From: Aliishimia sp963721175
GTDB taxonomy: Bacteria; Pseudomonadota; Alphaproteobacteria; Rhodobacterales; Rhodobacteraceae
Assembly (NCBI GenBank): GCA_963721175.1
Contig: CAVRIG010000011.1
Span: 186,001 to 250,000, forward strand
DNA length: 64,000 nucleotides
Direction of reading: 5' to 3'
This document shows positions 1 through 8,744 of this stretch, piece after piece (the stretch's first letter is position 1; each line of letters opens with the position of its first letter). Made by a program: the position numbers and the translations under genes. The notes beneath the pieces were generated by a model, which worked only from the letters and a program-made list of their open reading frames with translations, did not search any database and was not told the origin of the DNA.

Positions 1-312
1 GAAATCGATCGTCTTCTGACGCTCTTCGGTGATCGACATCGAGGCCATGATGGCGTCGATCTGCTGTCCGGTCAGCGACGGAATGATGCCGTCCCACGCC
101 ACCGGAGTGATGACGCAATCAAGCTCGGCCGCGTCGCAGACCGCCTTGATGATCTCGACCTCCCAGCCGTTCCATTCGCCTGATGCGTCAAGCGACGCGA
201 AGGGCGGATAAGGTTCCGCGGCGATGCCGATCTTGACCTCTTGGGCTGCGACAGCGCCCGCACCGAGCATCGCGGTTGCAAGGCCTGCAATCAGTATTTT
301 CTTGTATGTCAT
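1..312 (-). CDS. polar amino-acid ABC transporter substrate-binding protein (3' end outside window)
   Basis: The first 104 residues of a periplasmic binding protein of the SBP_bac_3 family, which capture polar or basic amino acids for an ABC importer. The start MTYKKILIAGLATAM is followed by a signal peptide cut near AVAAQE, then the family opening VKIGIAAEPYPPF. The segment IDAIMASMSITEERQKTID fits the ligand-binding lobe. GGGAG lies a few bases before the ATG, which supports this start. The gene runs off the left edge. It is divergent from the arginine-catabolism genes at 499-4723, so an arginine-type ligand is a reasonable inference, but specificity cannot be read from this fragment. Confidence 0.88.
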   Translation of the reverse strand, partial: MTYKKILIAGLATAMLGAGAVAAQEVKIGIAAEPYPPFASLDASGEWNGWEVEIIKAVCDAAELDCVITPVAWDGIIPSLTGQQIDAIMASMSITEERQKTIDF

Positions 313-462
313 GGAGTTACTCCCTGTTTTGTTTGCTTGGGTTGCTTCGACCAACTGTGTTCAGGACCTGATGCAGTCGCAGCGCGGACCGGTCAACGGC
401 CGGTTCTGCGGCTTTCATCAAGTCTCGCCACTTTCCAGCTTGTAGTAATGCCGGGCTTCCGT

Positions 463-482
463 AATTATGCAAGCGTATAATT
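463..482. promoter_or_regulatory. AT-rich inverted repeat, candidate TetR operator
   Basis: AATTAT-N8-ATAATT, a 20-base inverted repeat in an otherwise GC-rich stretch, ends 16 bases before the GTG of the TetR gene at 499. It sits in the divergent promoter region between that gene and the binding protein at 1-312. The inner C470-G475 pair extends the symmetry. Autoregulation by the TetR protein is inferred from position only. Confidence 0.4.
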
Positions 483-498
483 ATGAAAGCCGAACCCG

Positions 499-1146
499 GT
501 GTCCGATCAACTGCCCAAATTCAGACGCGAGCCCGCGGAGCTGCGCAGAGAGGCGCTGATCGAGGCGACCCTCTCGCTGATCGCCGAGCAGGGTGTGCAG
601 GGGGCGACAGTGCGGGCAATCGCGACGCGCGCCAAGGTGACGCAGGGTATGATCCGGCATCATTTCACCTCCAAGGAAGAGCTGATCACCGCCGCTTACG
701 AACACCATATGAACCACATGACGGATCTGACGTCGGCGCCGGTCGCGCATGCGGGAGGATCAGCCCGCGCACGCCTGATCGCCTTTGTCGTGGCCAGCCT
801 GACGCCGCCCGTGGTGGATGCGGGCTCGGTCACGCTCTGGGCGAGCTTCATGAACAGGGTCCACGAAGATCCGCAGATGCGCGCCATTCACGAACGGACC
901 TATTCCGAGTTCCGCAACCGGCTCGAGGCGCTGATCGCCGCCGTTCTGGTCGCGGCAGACGTCGCCGCCACGCCGCAGGAACTGCGCCTGCTGGCGATCG
1001 CCTGCAATGCCGTGATCGACGGATTGTGGATGGAGGGAGGCGCACTACCGGGCGCGTTCGAGCCGGGCGAGTTGCCGGCGATCGGAATCAGATCCGTCGG
1101 CGCAATCATCGGGATCGACTTGCAAGAGACAGGGCATCAGGCATGA
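499..1146 (+). CDS. TetR family transcriptional regulator
   Basis: A 215-residue TetR/AcrR-type repressor of the BetI-like kind. The N-terminal helix-turn-helix region reads TVRAIATRAKVTQGMIRHHF, the typical TetR DNA-binding signature, followed by an all-helical ligand-binding part. I use the GTG start that gives MSDQLPKF because the helix-turn-helix then lies at the usual distance from the N-terminus. Its stop overlaps the next start (ATGA), so it is translationally coupled to the transaminase. It probably controls the arginine-catabolism genes that follow. The inducer is unknown. Confidence 0.9.
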   Translation: MSDQLPKFRREPAELRREALIEATLSLIAEQGVQGATVRAIATRAKVTQGMIRHHFTSKEELITAAYEHHMNHMTDLTSAPVAHAGGSARARLIAFVVASLTPPVVDAGSVTLWASFMNRVHEDPQMRAIHERTYSEFRNRLEALIAAVLVAADVAATPQELRLLAIACNAVIDGLWMEGGALPGAFEPGELPAIGIRSVGAIIGIDLQETGHQA

Positions 1147-2330
1147 GACACACGGATATCACAAAACGTCTGGCGGGCCTGGGCGGCGCCAAATGGGACG
1201 TGCATCTCAGGGCCAGGGAACTTGCCGCGCAAGGGCGCGACGTCATCGAACTGACCATCGGCGAGCCGGACGTGCCGACACCTCCCGCACTCGTCGATGC
1301 CGCGGTGGATGCGATGCGCCGCGGTCGCACGGCCTACTCCGACGGGCGCGGCGAAGAAGGGCTGCGCGCCGCACTGGCGGACCGCTATACGCGCAGCAGC
1401 GGGCGCACCATCTCGACCGACCAGGTCCTGTGTTTCCCGGGGACGCAGACCGCTCTCTATGCCGTGCTCCTGGGCGCGGCGGAGGCCGGGTGCGAGGTCC
1501 TGGTCGGCGATCCGATGTACGCCACCTACGAAGGGGTCATCCGCGCCAGCGGCGCCGACATGGTGGCAGTGCCGCTGAGACCGGAGAACGGGTTTTGCCT
1601 CGATGCCGCGGATGTGGCTGCCCGGATCACACCGAAGACATCCGCCATCCTTCTGACCACCCCGCACAATCCCACAGGGTCGATCCTGTCCCGCGCCGAT
1701 ATCGCGGCGATCGGGCAACTGGCCATCGCGCATGATCTCTGGATCGTCTCGGACGAAGTCTATGAAGAGCTGATCTTCGATACGTCCGTCTTCCATTCGC
1801 CGCTGTCGCGATCCGACCTGGCAGACCGTACGGTCGTCGTCTCCTCGATCTCGAAATCCCATGCCGCGCCCGGCTTCCGCAGTGGCTGGTGTGTCGGACC
1901 CGCAGCGTTCACCAAGGCACTGCTGCCGCTTTCGGAAACGATGCTTTTCGGCAATCAGCCCTTCATCGCGGACATGACGGAAAAGGCCATTCGCGAAGGC
2001 TCAAGTGTCGCTGAGGGCATGCGACAGCGCTACGCTGCGCGCGCCGAGCGGCTTCACCACAGGCTCTCGCAGGAAAGCCAGCTGAAGGTACACCGCCCGC
2101 AGGCGGGCATGTTCGCCATGATCGACGTGTCGTCCACCGGCCTGAGCGGCAAGGACTATGCGCTGCACCTGCTCGAACACGGCGGGGTCGCGGTCATGCC
2201 GGGCGCGTCATTCGGCGAGACGCTGGACGGCTGGGTCCGCGTTGCGCTGACCACCGAGGACACGGCATTCGACGCCGCGTGCGGCCGGATCATCCGTCAC
2301 GCATCCCAGCTTCAACTGGCAACCGCATGA
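1143..2330 (+). CDS. class I/II aminotransferase, AruH-like (arginine:pyruvate transaminase)
   Basis: A 395-residue fold-type I PLP aminotransferase. Seen are IGEPDVPTP near the N-terminus, TTPHNPTGS in the middle, SDEVYEEL, and the Schiff-base lysine K238 in SSISKSHAAPGFRSGW. The gene overlaps both neighbours by ATGA. The next gene encodes an AruI-type 2-ketoarginine decarboxylase, which in Pseudomonas acts directly after the arginine:pyruvate transaminase AruH. By context I assign the same step: arginine to 2-ketoarginine with pyruvate as amino acceptor. The sequence alone would only support a generic aspartate-aminotransferase-family call. Confidence 0.8.
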   Translation: MRHTDITKRLAGLGGAKWDVHLRARELAAQGRDVIELTIGEPDVPTPPALVDAAVDAMRRGRTAYSDGRGEEGLRAALADRYTRSSGRTISTDQVLCFPGTQTALYAVLLGAAEAGCEVLVGDPMYATYEGVIRASGADMVAVPLRPENGFCLDAADVAARITPKTSAILLTTPHNPTGSILSRADIAAIGQLAIAHDLWIVSDEVYEELIFDTSVFHSPLSRSDLADRTVVVSSISKSHAAPGFRSGWCVGPAAFTKALLPLSETMLFGNQPFIADMTEKAIREGSSVAEGMRQRYAARAERLHHRLSQESQLKVHRPQAGMFAMIDVSSTGLSGKDYALHLLEHGGVAVMPGASFGETLDGWVRVALTTEDTAFDAACGRIIRHASQLQLATA

Positions 2331-3925
2331 CCAGTATCGGCGAGGCGTTGGTGACCCAGCTGTCGAACCGCGGCGTCGACTGCGTCTTCGGCATCCCCGG
2401 CGTCCACACGATCGAGCTCTATCGCGGGCTGGCCGCATCCGGTATCCGACATGTCACCCCGCGGCACGAACAAGGCGCGGGCTTCATGGCTGATGGCTAT
2501 GCGCGGGTGTCGGGCAAGCCGGGCGTCGCTTTCGTCATCACCGGGCCGGGGCTGACCAACACCCTGACCGCGATGGGACAGGCGCGCGCCGATTCCGTGC
2601 CGATGCTGGTCGTCTCCGGCGTCAATGCATTGTCGGACCTCGGCAAGGGCATGGGCCATCTGCACGAGCTGCCGGATCAGCGGGCAATGGCCCGGACTGT
2701 GGCACTGGTGTCGGAACGGGTCGAAAAGGCGGAGGACCTGACGCCGATGCTGGACCGGGTCTTTGCACCGTTTCAATCCGGGCGACCTGGGCCCACACAT
2801 CTGGAGATTCCGCTCGACGTGTCCGGCGCCCCCTACACCGCCCTCGCGACACCCGTCTTGCCTGCCCCGGAGCAATTCGTCGATCCCGACCAGATCGCCC
2901 AGGCAGCGGCGCTGCTCAGCGGCTCCTCGCATCCGGTTATCCTTGCCGGTGGCGGTGCGCGCCGGGCCGGCGGGGCGATTCGTGCGCTCGCCGAAAAGCT
3001 GAGGGCGCCGGTCGTGCAGACCGTGAATGCGCGCGGGATCATGTTCGACCATCCGCTTGGCGTTCCGGCCAGCCCCAGCCTGCAAGCGGTGCGCGATCTG
3101 ATCGCGCAATCCGATGTCGTCCTCGCAATCGGAACCGAGCTCGGCCCGACCGATTACGACATGTACGCCACCGGTACCATGGCATCGATGAACAGTCTGA
3201 TCCGCATGGATCTGTGCCCTGCTCAGCTGTCACGCCATGCCGCGACGCTGGCAATCCTGGGCGAGTCTTCGACCGCGCTGGAGGCCCTGAACGATTGCGT
3301 CGGTGACCGCGAGGCCAACCCGGACGGAATCGCGAGGGCCGACAAGGCGCGCCGCGCCGCATTCGAGGAAATCGGCCCGGAGATGCGCGCCCTCTGCGAT
3401 GTGCTGGCCGCCGCGCGCACGGCTGTGCCGAATGCCATCATGGTCGGGGATTCGGCCCAGCCGATCTATGCGGGCAACCTCTATCACGATCATGACCGCC
3501 CCGGCGGCTGGTTCAACTCCGCCACCGGATTCGGCGCACTTGGCTACGGCATTCCCGCCGCAATCGGCGCGGCCATGGCCGCTCCCGAGGCACCTGTGCT
3601 CTGTATCACGGGGGATGGCGGGGCTCAGTTCAGCCTGCCCGAACTGATGTGTGCGGTGGATGAGAACCTGCCGATCTGCCTTCTGATCTGGAACAACCAT
3701 GGCTACCAGGAAATCGCGACCTCGATGCAGGCCGCGGGCGTGAGCGTGCTGGGCTGCGACCCAACCCCGCCCGATTTCGAGTGCGTCGCCCGATCATGCG
3801 GTATGCCGTTCTGGCAATGTGGGCCAGAGCCTGCTGCCGTGGCAGCCGCGCTCCGTTCGGCGATGGGCAGCAGCGGCCCTACGATCATTGAAATCCGGGC
3901 CGACACTCGCTCCCGCGGCCTTTGA
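2327..3925 (+). CDS. thiamine-diphosphate decarboxylase, AruI-like (5-guanidino-2-oxopentanoate decarboxylase)
   Basis: A 532-residue acetolactate-synthase-fold enzyme. The N-terminal PYR domain carries the catalytic glutamate E48 in HEQGAGFMADGYAR. A central nucleotide-like domain follows. The C-terminal PP domain has the ThDP/Mg motif starting at GDGGAQFSLPE and ending near WNNHGYQEI. The family includes AruI, which decarboxylates 2-ketoarginine to 4-guanidinobutyraldehyde. ATGA overlap with the transaminase and the DDAH gene 15 bases downstream argue for arginine breakdown rather than branched-chain amino-acid synthesis. No small regulatory subunit gene is next to it, unlike an ilvBH pair. 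Confidence 0.85.
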   Translation: MTSIGEALVTQLSNRGVDCVFGIPGVHTIELYRGLAASGIRHVTPRHEQGAGFMADGYARVSGKPGVAFVITGPGLTNTLTAMGQARADSVPMLVVSGVNALSDLGKGMGHLHELPDQRAMARTVALVSERVEKAEDLTPMLDRVFAPFQSGRPGPTHLEIPLDVSGAPYTALATPVLPAPEQFVDPDQIAQAAALLSGSSHPVILAGGGARRAGGAIRALAEKLRAPVVQTVNARGIMFDHPLGVPASPSLQAVRDLIAQSDVVLAIGTELGPTDYDMYATGTMASMNSLIRMDLCPAQLSRHAATLAILGESSTALEALNDCVGDREANPDGIARADKARRAAFEEIGPEMRALCDVLAAARTAVPNAIMVGDSAQPIYAGNLYHDHDRPGGWFNSATGFGALGYGIPAAIGAAMAAPEAPVLCITGDGGAQFSLPELMCAVDENLPICLLIWNNHGYQEIATSMQAAGVSVLGCDPTPPDFECVARSCGMPFWQCGPEPAAVAAALRSAMGSSGPTIIEIRADTRSRGL

Positions 3926-3940
3926 CAATCGGAGCAGAAC

Positions 3941-4723
3941 ATGACGGATCCAACATACGAATTTTCCCATGCGATCACCCGCCGGCCGGCTGCAAGCGTC
4001 ATCAACGGATTGCGCGCCGAGGATACCGGCATCCCCGACCTCAACCGGATGCTGGCAGATCACGCGCATTATGTCGCCACCCTGAAGGAAACCGGGGCCG
4101 AAGTAATCGAACTTCCCGCGCTCGAAGACTTCCCGGATTCCGTCTTTGTCGAGGATACCGCACTTTGCCTGCCGAAGGGCGCCGTACTGATGCGCCCGGG
4201 CGCACCCAGCCGCATGGGCGAAGTCGATGAAATGGAACCCGCCCTGCGCCAGGTCTATGACACTGTTCGCCGGATCGAGGGACCGGGCCATATCGAGGGC
4301 GGCGACATCCTGGTGACCGGGCGCGAGATCCTCGTGGGCCGGTCCGACCGCACAGATGCCGCCGGTGTGGCCGAACTGTCCGAAATAGTCTCGGACTGGG
4401 GGTACCGGTTGCGCGAGATGTTCACCCCTCCAGGTGTCCTGCACTTCAAGACCGACTGTTCGCTGCTCGACGGGGACACCATCCTTGCAACCAGACGGCT
4501 GGACGCGTCCGGCTGCTTTGACGGCTACCGCGTGCTTCATACCGCCGAGGGCGAAGACCCCGCCGCCAACACCATTCGGTTCAACCGCCTCGTGCTCTGC
4601 CCGGCGGGCTTCCCGCGGACGGCTGAAATGCTGAGCAATGCTGGATACGAGGTGACCGAAATCAACAATTCTGAATGTGCCAAGCTCGATGGCGGTATGT
4701 CGTGTTTGTCTTTGAGGTTCTGA
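3941..4723 (+). CDS. ddaH: dimethylarginine dimethylaminohydrolase (DDAH) family
   Basis: A 260-residue amidinotransferase-fold hydrolase that converts N-omega-methylated arginine to citrulline and (di)methylamine. Catalytic residues are visible: E71 in FVEDTA, E119 in HIEGGDIL, H168 in GVLHFKTDCS and the nucleophile C255 in GGMSCLSLRF at the very end. Length and the C-terminal position of the cysteine match bacterial DDAH. It is the last gene of the unit with the TetR, AruH-like and AruI-like genes. Related guanidine-modifying hydrolases share the fold, so an arginine or agmatine substrate is not fully excluded. Confidence 0.88.
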   Translation: MTDPTYEFSHAITRRPAASVINGLRAEDTGIPDLNRMLADHAHYVATLKETGAEVIELPALEDFPDSVFVEDTALCLPKGAVLMRPGAPSRMGEVDEMEPALRQVYDTVRRIEGPGHIEGGDILVTGREILVGRSDRTDAAGVAELSEIVSDWGYRLREMFTPPGVLHFKTDCSLLDGDTILATRRLDASGCFDGYRVLHTAEGEDPAANTIRFNRLVLCPAGFPRTAEMLSNAGYEVTEINNSECAKLDGGMSCLSLRF

Positions 4724-5131
4724 TCTTGCTGGGTCGCAAGGGCGGATCCTGAAGGATTGGCTGTGCGTTTGAAGCGTCGGGAATCTCCTCCGGATTCTCG
4801 AAGAGTTCGGCGGTTCATTTCCGGACCTGCGCGGCAGCCATCTCCGGCGCCTTCTGTGCCACGAACTCGACCGGCTGGATGTTCCAGTGACCAACGTGCG
4901 GGCTGGCGGACTGCGCCAATCGGCAATCTTTGCAAAAAGAACCTGCCGAAGGCTTACCACTTCAAGAGCGTGAATTTCCTACTTGCCCGGACCGCAATAT
5001 GTCGCCGATCTCCCGCTAAATCCGCATCTCGAACGTGCAGAGAATGTCTGGAGTTCCGCCAATTCTGTGGAAAAACACCTTGCTGCCCGCGCAGAAATCT
5101 GACCCTGACAAAGGCGTGAACGCGCTCGATA
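4724..5131. other. stretch without a supportable gene
   Basis: About 400 bases between ddaH and the IS1182 remnant. Short open frames exist on both strands but none has a convincing start, domain or codon pattern. It is probably debris at the left edge of the insertion-rich zone. Confidence 0.5.
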
Positions 5132-6282
5132 TCAGGCGGTTGGCAGTTTCTGCGGTGCGGGAAAGATCTTGGCCAGTTTCCGGAGGTTCTGGGCGGTGGC
5201 GGCGAGCAGAAATTCGTCGTTTGCGCCATTCGGGCCGCGTAGTCGGAGCCGTCCGAGGCCGAGAATGCGCTTGAGGTGCGCAAAGAGCATCTCGATCTTC
5301 TTCCGGAGCTTCATCGAGATCTCGTATTGCCTGGTCTTCGCGATGTCGCGGGCGACCTGGCGGGCGTCTTCGTGTTCCTCGCGGGTGATGGACCGGAAGT
5401 CCATGTTGGGGCAGCAGAGCGGTTTCGAGGGGCAGGCCTGGCAGGTGAGCTTGAGGCCGCGGTATTTGGCGACGCCCTTGCCGGTCGGCCCCCGGTTCGG
5501 ATCGGAATAGTTCCGGCGGAATTGCTTCAGCTCTTGGCCTTCCGGACAGATGTATTGGTCGTTCTCGGCGTCCCACTCGAAGTCGGCGCGGGTCCAGGTG
5601 CCGTCGCTGCGCCCGGAATGGTCGAGCACCGGGATGTGTGGGGCGATCTTGCGGTCGACCAGCCAGCCCAGCATCGGCCCGGTGCCATAGGCGGTGTCCA
5701 CTGCCCGGCAGGGCATTGCGTAGCAATGTCCCGAGAGGGGGCGATCAGGCGCTCGGGATGCAGGTCGAACCGGGCCTTCACCCGGTCCAGCATGGTCTTG
5801 GTCGAGCCGACCTCGGCCTGCCGGATGGACCGTGTCGACTCGACATCGACGATCACGCCATGATCCGTGTCGATCAGGTAATTGTCGGAATAGCTGAAGA
5901 ATGCTGGCCCCTTGCGCGCCGCGGTCCACTGGCTGGCCGGGTCGGAATGCGAGGTGAACTTGGGCTGGACCTCGCTGGCGGCCCCGAAGGCCGCCTCATC
6001 CAGCGTGTCGAGATACTCGCGCACCGCGCGGGGTGCTTCGGCCGGGTCAATCCGTGCGGCGTCCCACTCCTCCTTCGGCGTCGAGTTCTGGTTGTTCGCG
6101 TCTGCTTCGATGAGGCTGGCGTCGACCGCCATGCGCTGGCCGCTGACCAGGCGCTCAGCGATGCAGCGCGCCACCGTCACCTCGAACAGGTGACGCAGCA
6201 GTTCGCTGTCTCGAAACCGGCCAGGGGTCCACGACGGCGAGCGGGGACGGCACAGCGCGGATCGTCGAAGGTGATCCGTCAT
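5132..6282 (-). pseudogene. IS1182-family transposase, 5'-truncated and split by a hairpin insertion
   Basis: The reading resumes in two frames. The upstream part begins inside the gene at about GRFRDSELLRHLFEVTVARC and includes GQRMAVDASLIEADANNQ, the first catalytic Asp region. The downstream part has TAYGTGPMLGWLVDRK, then CPEGQELKQF and a cysteine pattern (CQACPSKPLCC) typical of the IS1182 C-terminal half, ending with LFAHLKRILGLGRLRLRG. About 100 N-terminal residues are missing on the right side (near 6235), where unrelated sequence begins. A 41-base insertion at 5699-5739 breaks the frame between HPERLIA and DTAYGTG. No clean terminal inverted repeats were identified. Confidence 0.8.
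5699..5739 (-). repeat. 41-base hairpin insertion element (copy A) in IS1182 transposase
   Basis: Read on the minus strand it starts CCCTCTCGGG and ends GGGCAGTG. The core is a stem GGG-(A)-CATTGC / GCAATG-CCC with a TAC loop and one bulged A. Removing exactly these 41 bases restores HPERLIA-DTAYGTG. The same length and layout occur in the IS3 transposase at 14334-14374, and a 43-base version lies at 13915-13957. Confidence 0.75.
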
Positions 6283-6290
6283 TGTTTTTC

Positions 6291-6410
6291 GATCGGTTGT
6301 GCAAGACTCGCGCTGGACGGAACCTCACGCGCCAGGAGTGGCGGCAATACATCGGCGATGCCGCCGACTGGCGCCCGACATGTCCGGAGTGGCGCACGCC
6401 CGAGGAATAG
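6291..6410 (+). pseudogene. C-terminal tail of a WD40/STAND-type protein
   Basis: The open reading ends NLTRQEWRQYIGDAAD..TCPEW and then a TAG. This cysteine-containing 'NLT..EW..YIG....TCP' tail is what usually closes large WD40-repeat or STAND ATPase proteins after the last repeat. Only about 39 residues remain, directly abutting the truncated IS1182 transposase, so the rest of the gene was lost on the IS side. The family assignment rests on this short tail. Confidence 0.4.
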
Positions 6411-6761
6411 AACGTCGATCGCCGGGGAAAGCGATGGCCCGGAAATTCAGCAGGATTTTACGGTGTGCGTGTCATTGGGTGTGCGCGCCAGAGAATTCCT
6501 GCGCCTCCTCCGGGCGATGCACGGCCGAAGGCCCCGCAACTGCATAAAATCGCTCAAAAAGCTGCTGGGGCGGTAGGAAACTCAGAAATTTCAATGGCTT
6601 ACGAAGGAATAGCGGGAAGTGGGTTCGTTTGGCAAGCTACGGAAACGAGAAATGTTCCACGCCATGTGATGCGCGCGGATTGCGCGTCCGTTCGGTGACC
6701 CTCTGAGGCTAAAACCCCGCACGCCATCATGAAGAACATCAATAGCGGTGCGCGGGTTTTC
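6411..6761. other. stretch without a supportable gene
   Basis: No convincing gene. Its right part (about 6708-6760) has the partly self-complementary CCCGCACGCCATCA and GCGGTGCGCGGG segments just beyond the end of the hypothetical gene at 6762. This resembles the arrangement beyond the related gene end near 20,090, so it may act as a terminator there. Confidence 0.35.
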
Positions 6762-7037
6762 TCAAGTGCGCGCAAGCCAATCCTGAGCCGCTTTTGTCGT
6801 CGGGAAGGTGTTGCCGGCATGCATTGAAAGTTTCTTCGCTGTCAGGATCAGTGTCCGATGATAGCGGGCCATTTCGTCCAGCGTCCGCTGCGCCGATTGG
6901 GCGTCCCGGCGAGCTCGTCGTAAGGTCACGAGGTGGTCCACGCGCAGCCGCTTCAATACATGACCGGGTAAGCCGAAAGCTGTCGTCGGAGAATTCGCTT
7001 GCGACGCCTTCATAATGCAGGCATTTTGCTGGCTCAA
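6762..7037 (-). CDS. hypothetical protein, 91 residues, related to the C-terminus of the gene at 19894-21522
   Basis: I do not recognise a family. The stretch RYHRTLILTAKKLSMHAGN followed by FPTTKAAQDWLART matches, with substitutions, the C-terminal part of the broken gene at 19894-21522 (GHRTLILAAKELPK..., AENWLGRTRKNPR). Beyond the TGA the same frame would continue with residues like those of the other copy (RENPRTA..., HDGVRGF), so this copy may carry a nonsense change or be a remnant. It lies back to back with the antitoxin gene at 7052. Confidence 0.45.
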   Translation of the reverse strand: MSQQNACIMKASQANSPTTAFGLPGHVLKRLRVDHLVTLRRARRDAQSAQRTLDEMARYHRTLILTAKKLSMHAGNTFPTTKAAQDWLART

Positions 7038-7051
7038 GTGTGGAGGATATC

Positions 7052-7291
7052 ATGGCACAGCTCACGGTTCGGAACGTCGACGATGCAATTGCAGCCGCTC
7101 TGAAGGAGAGAGCTATGAGGTCCGGACGTTCGGCCGAAGCCGAGCACCGCAAAATCCTGGAGGAGGTGCTGCGCCCCGGGCAGAACCCCGACTTCTTCTC
7201 GGAGGCCCGGGCACGCCGCGTGAAACTCAAGCCTGGCGCGCCCTCCACGATCGAGCTCCTGCGCGAGGACCGGGATCGAGACCGGGCGTGA
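7052..7291 (+). CDS. FitA/VapB-like ribbon-helix-helix antitoxin
   Basis: A 79-residue protein with an N-terminal ribbon-helix-helix (MAQLTVRNVDDAIAAALKE, then RSAEAEHRKILEEVL) typical of FitA-type antitoxins that bind their own promoter and neutralise a PIN-domain partner. GTGGAGG lies directly before the ATG at 7052, so I prefer this start over the GTG 12 bases upstream. The stop overlaps the toxin start by one base (TGATG), the usual coupling in such modules. Confidence 0.88.
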   Translation: MAQLTVRNVDDAIAAALKERAMRSGRSAEAEHRKILEEVLRPGQNPDFFSEARARRVKLKPGAPSTIELLREDRDRDRA

Positions 7292-7734
7292 TGACAGGCG
7301 CACAGGGCCTTGTCATCGACACGTCTGTCGCGATCAAGTGGATCATCGACGAAGAAGGCAGCGACAAGGCTGATCTCCTCCGCGGGTCGGACATGGTTGC
7401 GCCTGCTCTCCTCCGGATCGAAGCCGCGAACGTGCTCCGCACCATCGCGGCGCGCAAGGCTCTATCCGACGCCCATGCGCTCGAGCTTTTTCTCTTCCTA
7501 CAGACCGCACCGGTCACGATCGTCGATGCCAACGAGGTCCAGGAGCGCCGAGCCTTGGAACTCGCGCTCGAGCTCCGGCATCCGGTCTACGACTGCGTTT
7601 ATCTGGCCCTCGCGGAGCAGTTGGACCGCAAGTTGATCACAGCCGATCGTCGGTTTCTCCGAGGCCTCGCCGATACCGAACATGCCGCCAGGGCGATCGA
7701 CCTGGCCGCCCTCGAGCAGACCGCGGCAACATGA
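7291..7734 (+). CDS. PIN-domain ribonuclease toxin (VapC/FitB family)
   Basis: A 147-residue PIN-domain protein, expected to be a Mg-dependent RNase held in check by the upstream antitoxin. The acidic site is visible: D10 in VIDTSVAIKW, the Glu in LLRIEAANVLR, the Asp in YDCVYLALAEQL, and the Asp in ITADRRFLRGL. Length is normal for VapC. The module borders a block of broken defence genes, a common setting for such addiction pairs. Confidence 0.9.
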   Translation: MTGAQGLVIDTSVAIKWIIDEEGSDKADLLRGSDMVAPALLRIEAANVLRTIAARKALSDAHALELFLFLQTAPVTIVDANEVQERRALELALELRHPVYDCVYLALAEQLDRKLITADRRFLRGLADTEHAARAIDLAALEQTAAT

Positions 7735-7801
7735 GTCGTATTCTGAGACCAACTGCGCCGCGGGCAATATCCATTCCGAAGACGAGTAGTTGAGTGAGAC
7801 C

Positions 7802-7936
7802 ATGAACCCGACAGACATCTTCGATGCCCTCGAGGCGATTGCCAAGGCCTCTTTCGATCCGGCGGAATTCGGGTTCTCCTTCGCGGAAGCCACCGACAAC
7901 GCGCGCGCCACCGTCTCCAAGCTCCGCGGCGGCTCG
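7802..7936 (+). pseudogene. N-terminal stub of a class I DNA methyltransferase (MmeI/YeeA-like)
   Basis: The first 45 residues (MNPTDIFDALEAIAKASF, then EATDNARATVSKLRGG) look like the beginning of the large restriction-modification type DNA methyltransferases found in Rhodobacterales islands. After residue 45 the similarity ends and an unrelated fragment on the opposite strand begins. Only the stub remains. The assignment is by recognition of the N-terminal segment, with no catalytic motif present. Confidence 0.5.
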
Positions 7937-7939
7937 GTG

Positions 7940-8250
7940 ATAGGCGTCGGAGAAGCCGGGTTCCGTCTTCCTCGGCCGGAAGGATTCGTAGTGCTTGCTC
8001 TCGATCCCGACGAGGTGCGTGACGGTGACGACGACGGCGTCCAGCCGTGGATGCCGACCGCCGGACCATGGGAACCGCATCTCGGCTTCGGGTTTCACCA
8101 ATCGCGCGGGCCAGTCGGCGTGCAGGCCGGGCAGGTGCGGAAGGGCCGCCGGCGGATTGAGGAACCAGCCGAACGTGTTGACGGCCAGGGCAGGCGAGTT
8201 TTCGGGGCTTGCGACTTTGCAACTCTCGACTTCGTTGCCGGCCGCCGCGT
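7940..8250 (-). pseudogene. fragment of a PD-(D/E)XK restriction-endonuclease-like protein
   Basis: On the minus strand the frame reads NTFGWFLNPPAALPHLPGL, then EAEMRFPWSGGRHPRLDAVV and VGIESKHYESFRPRK. LDAVV followed by GIESK is a plausible PD-(D/E)XK nuclease core (Asp...ExK). The fragment lacks a start and continues into meaningless frame near 7940. It lies between a methyltransferase stub and a RecB-like nuclease fragment, which supports a wrecked restriction or defence locus. Confidence 0.45.
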
Positions 8251-8289
8251 TGAAGGCCTCCAGGATTTCCTATTCGGGCAGGCCGGTTG

Positions 8290-8730
8290 GCGGCGGACCG
8301 GCGACGCCGCGATCCTCGACGAGATCCGCGCCTACAACGAGGTCGATTGCGTTTCGACCGAGGAATTGCGCGACTGGTTGGTCTCGATCCGGCCCGAGGG
8401 GCCTTGGCCGGTGCTGGCCGACGAGGGCGCGGGCGAGAAGGAGGCGGAGGCCGATGAGCGGACGGCTGCCCTGCGAGCGCAATTGGCCGCGTCCGAGCTG
8501 CCCGACGATCGGCAGCGCCTGCTATTCGACCTGGCGCAATACCACTGGCGCGACGACAAGCCTGTCTACTGGTCGATCCATGACAGCATCGCGAAGGAGG
8601 AGGACGACCTGGTCGAGAGCGTGGATGCCTTGGGCGGGCTGATCCGGACGGGCGCGGCCGTGCGTACCAAGCAGTCGATCGGACAGCGCTTCACGTTTCC
8701 GCAGCAGGAGACGCGGCTGAAGGAGGGTGA
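8290..8730 (+). pseudogene. fragment of a TM0106-type RecB-like nuclease/helicase
   Basis: The frame contains AAILDEIRAYNEVDCVSTEE, then LRDWLVSIRP, a long acidic linker and YHWRDDKPVYWSIHDS. The first part matches the RNase H-like end of RecB-like nucleases of the TM0106 group, which in full length are fused to an AAA helicase. Both ends are lost, and the upstream and downstream frames belong to other fragments. It is probably inactive. Confidence 0.45.
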
Positions 8731-8744
8731 CCGAGCCGTTCGTG

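Noticed and set aside
483..1142. A long plus-strand frame continuous with the aminotransferase gene
   Set aside because: The upstream part is the shadow of the TetR gene in another frame. The transaminase family starts at MRHTDITKRL and the genes overlap by ATGA.
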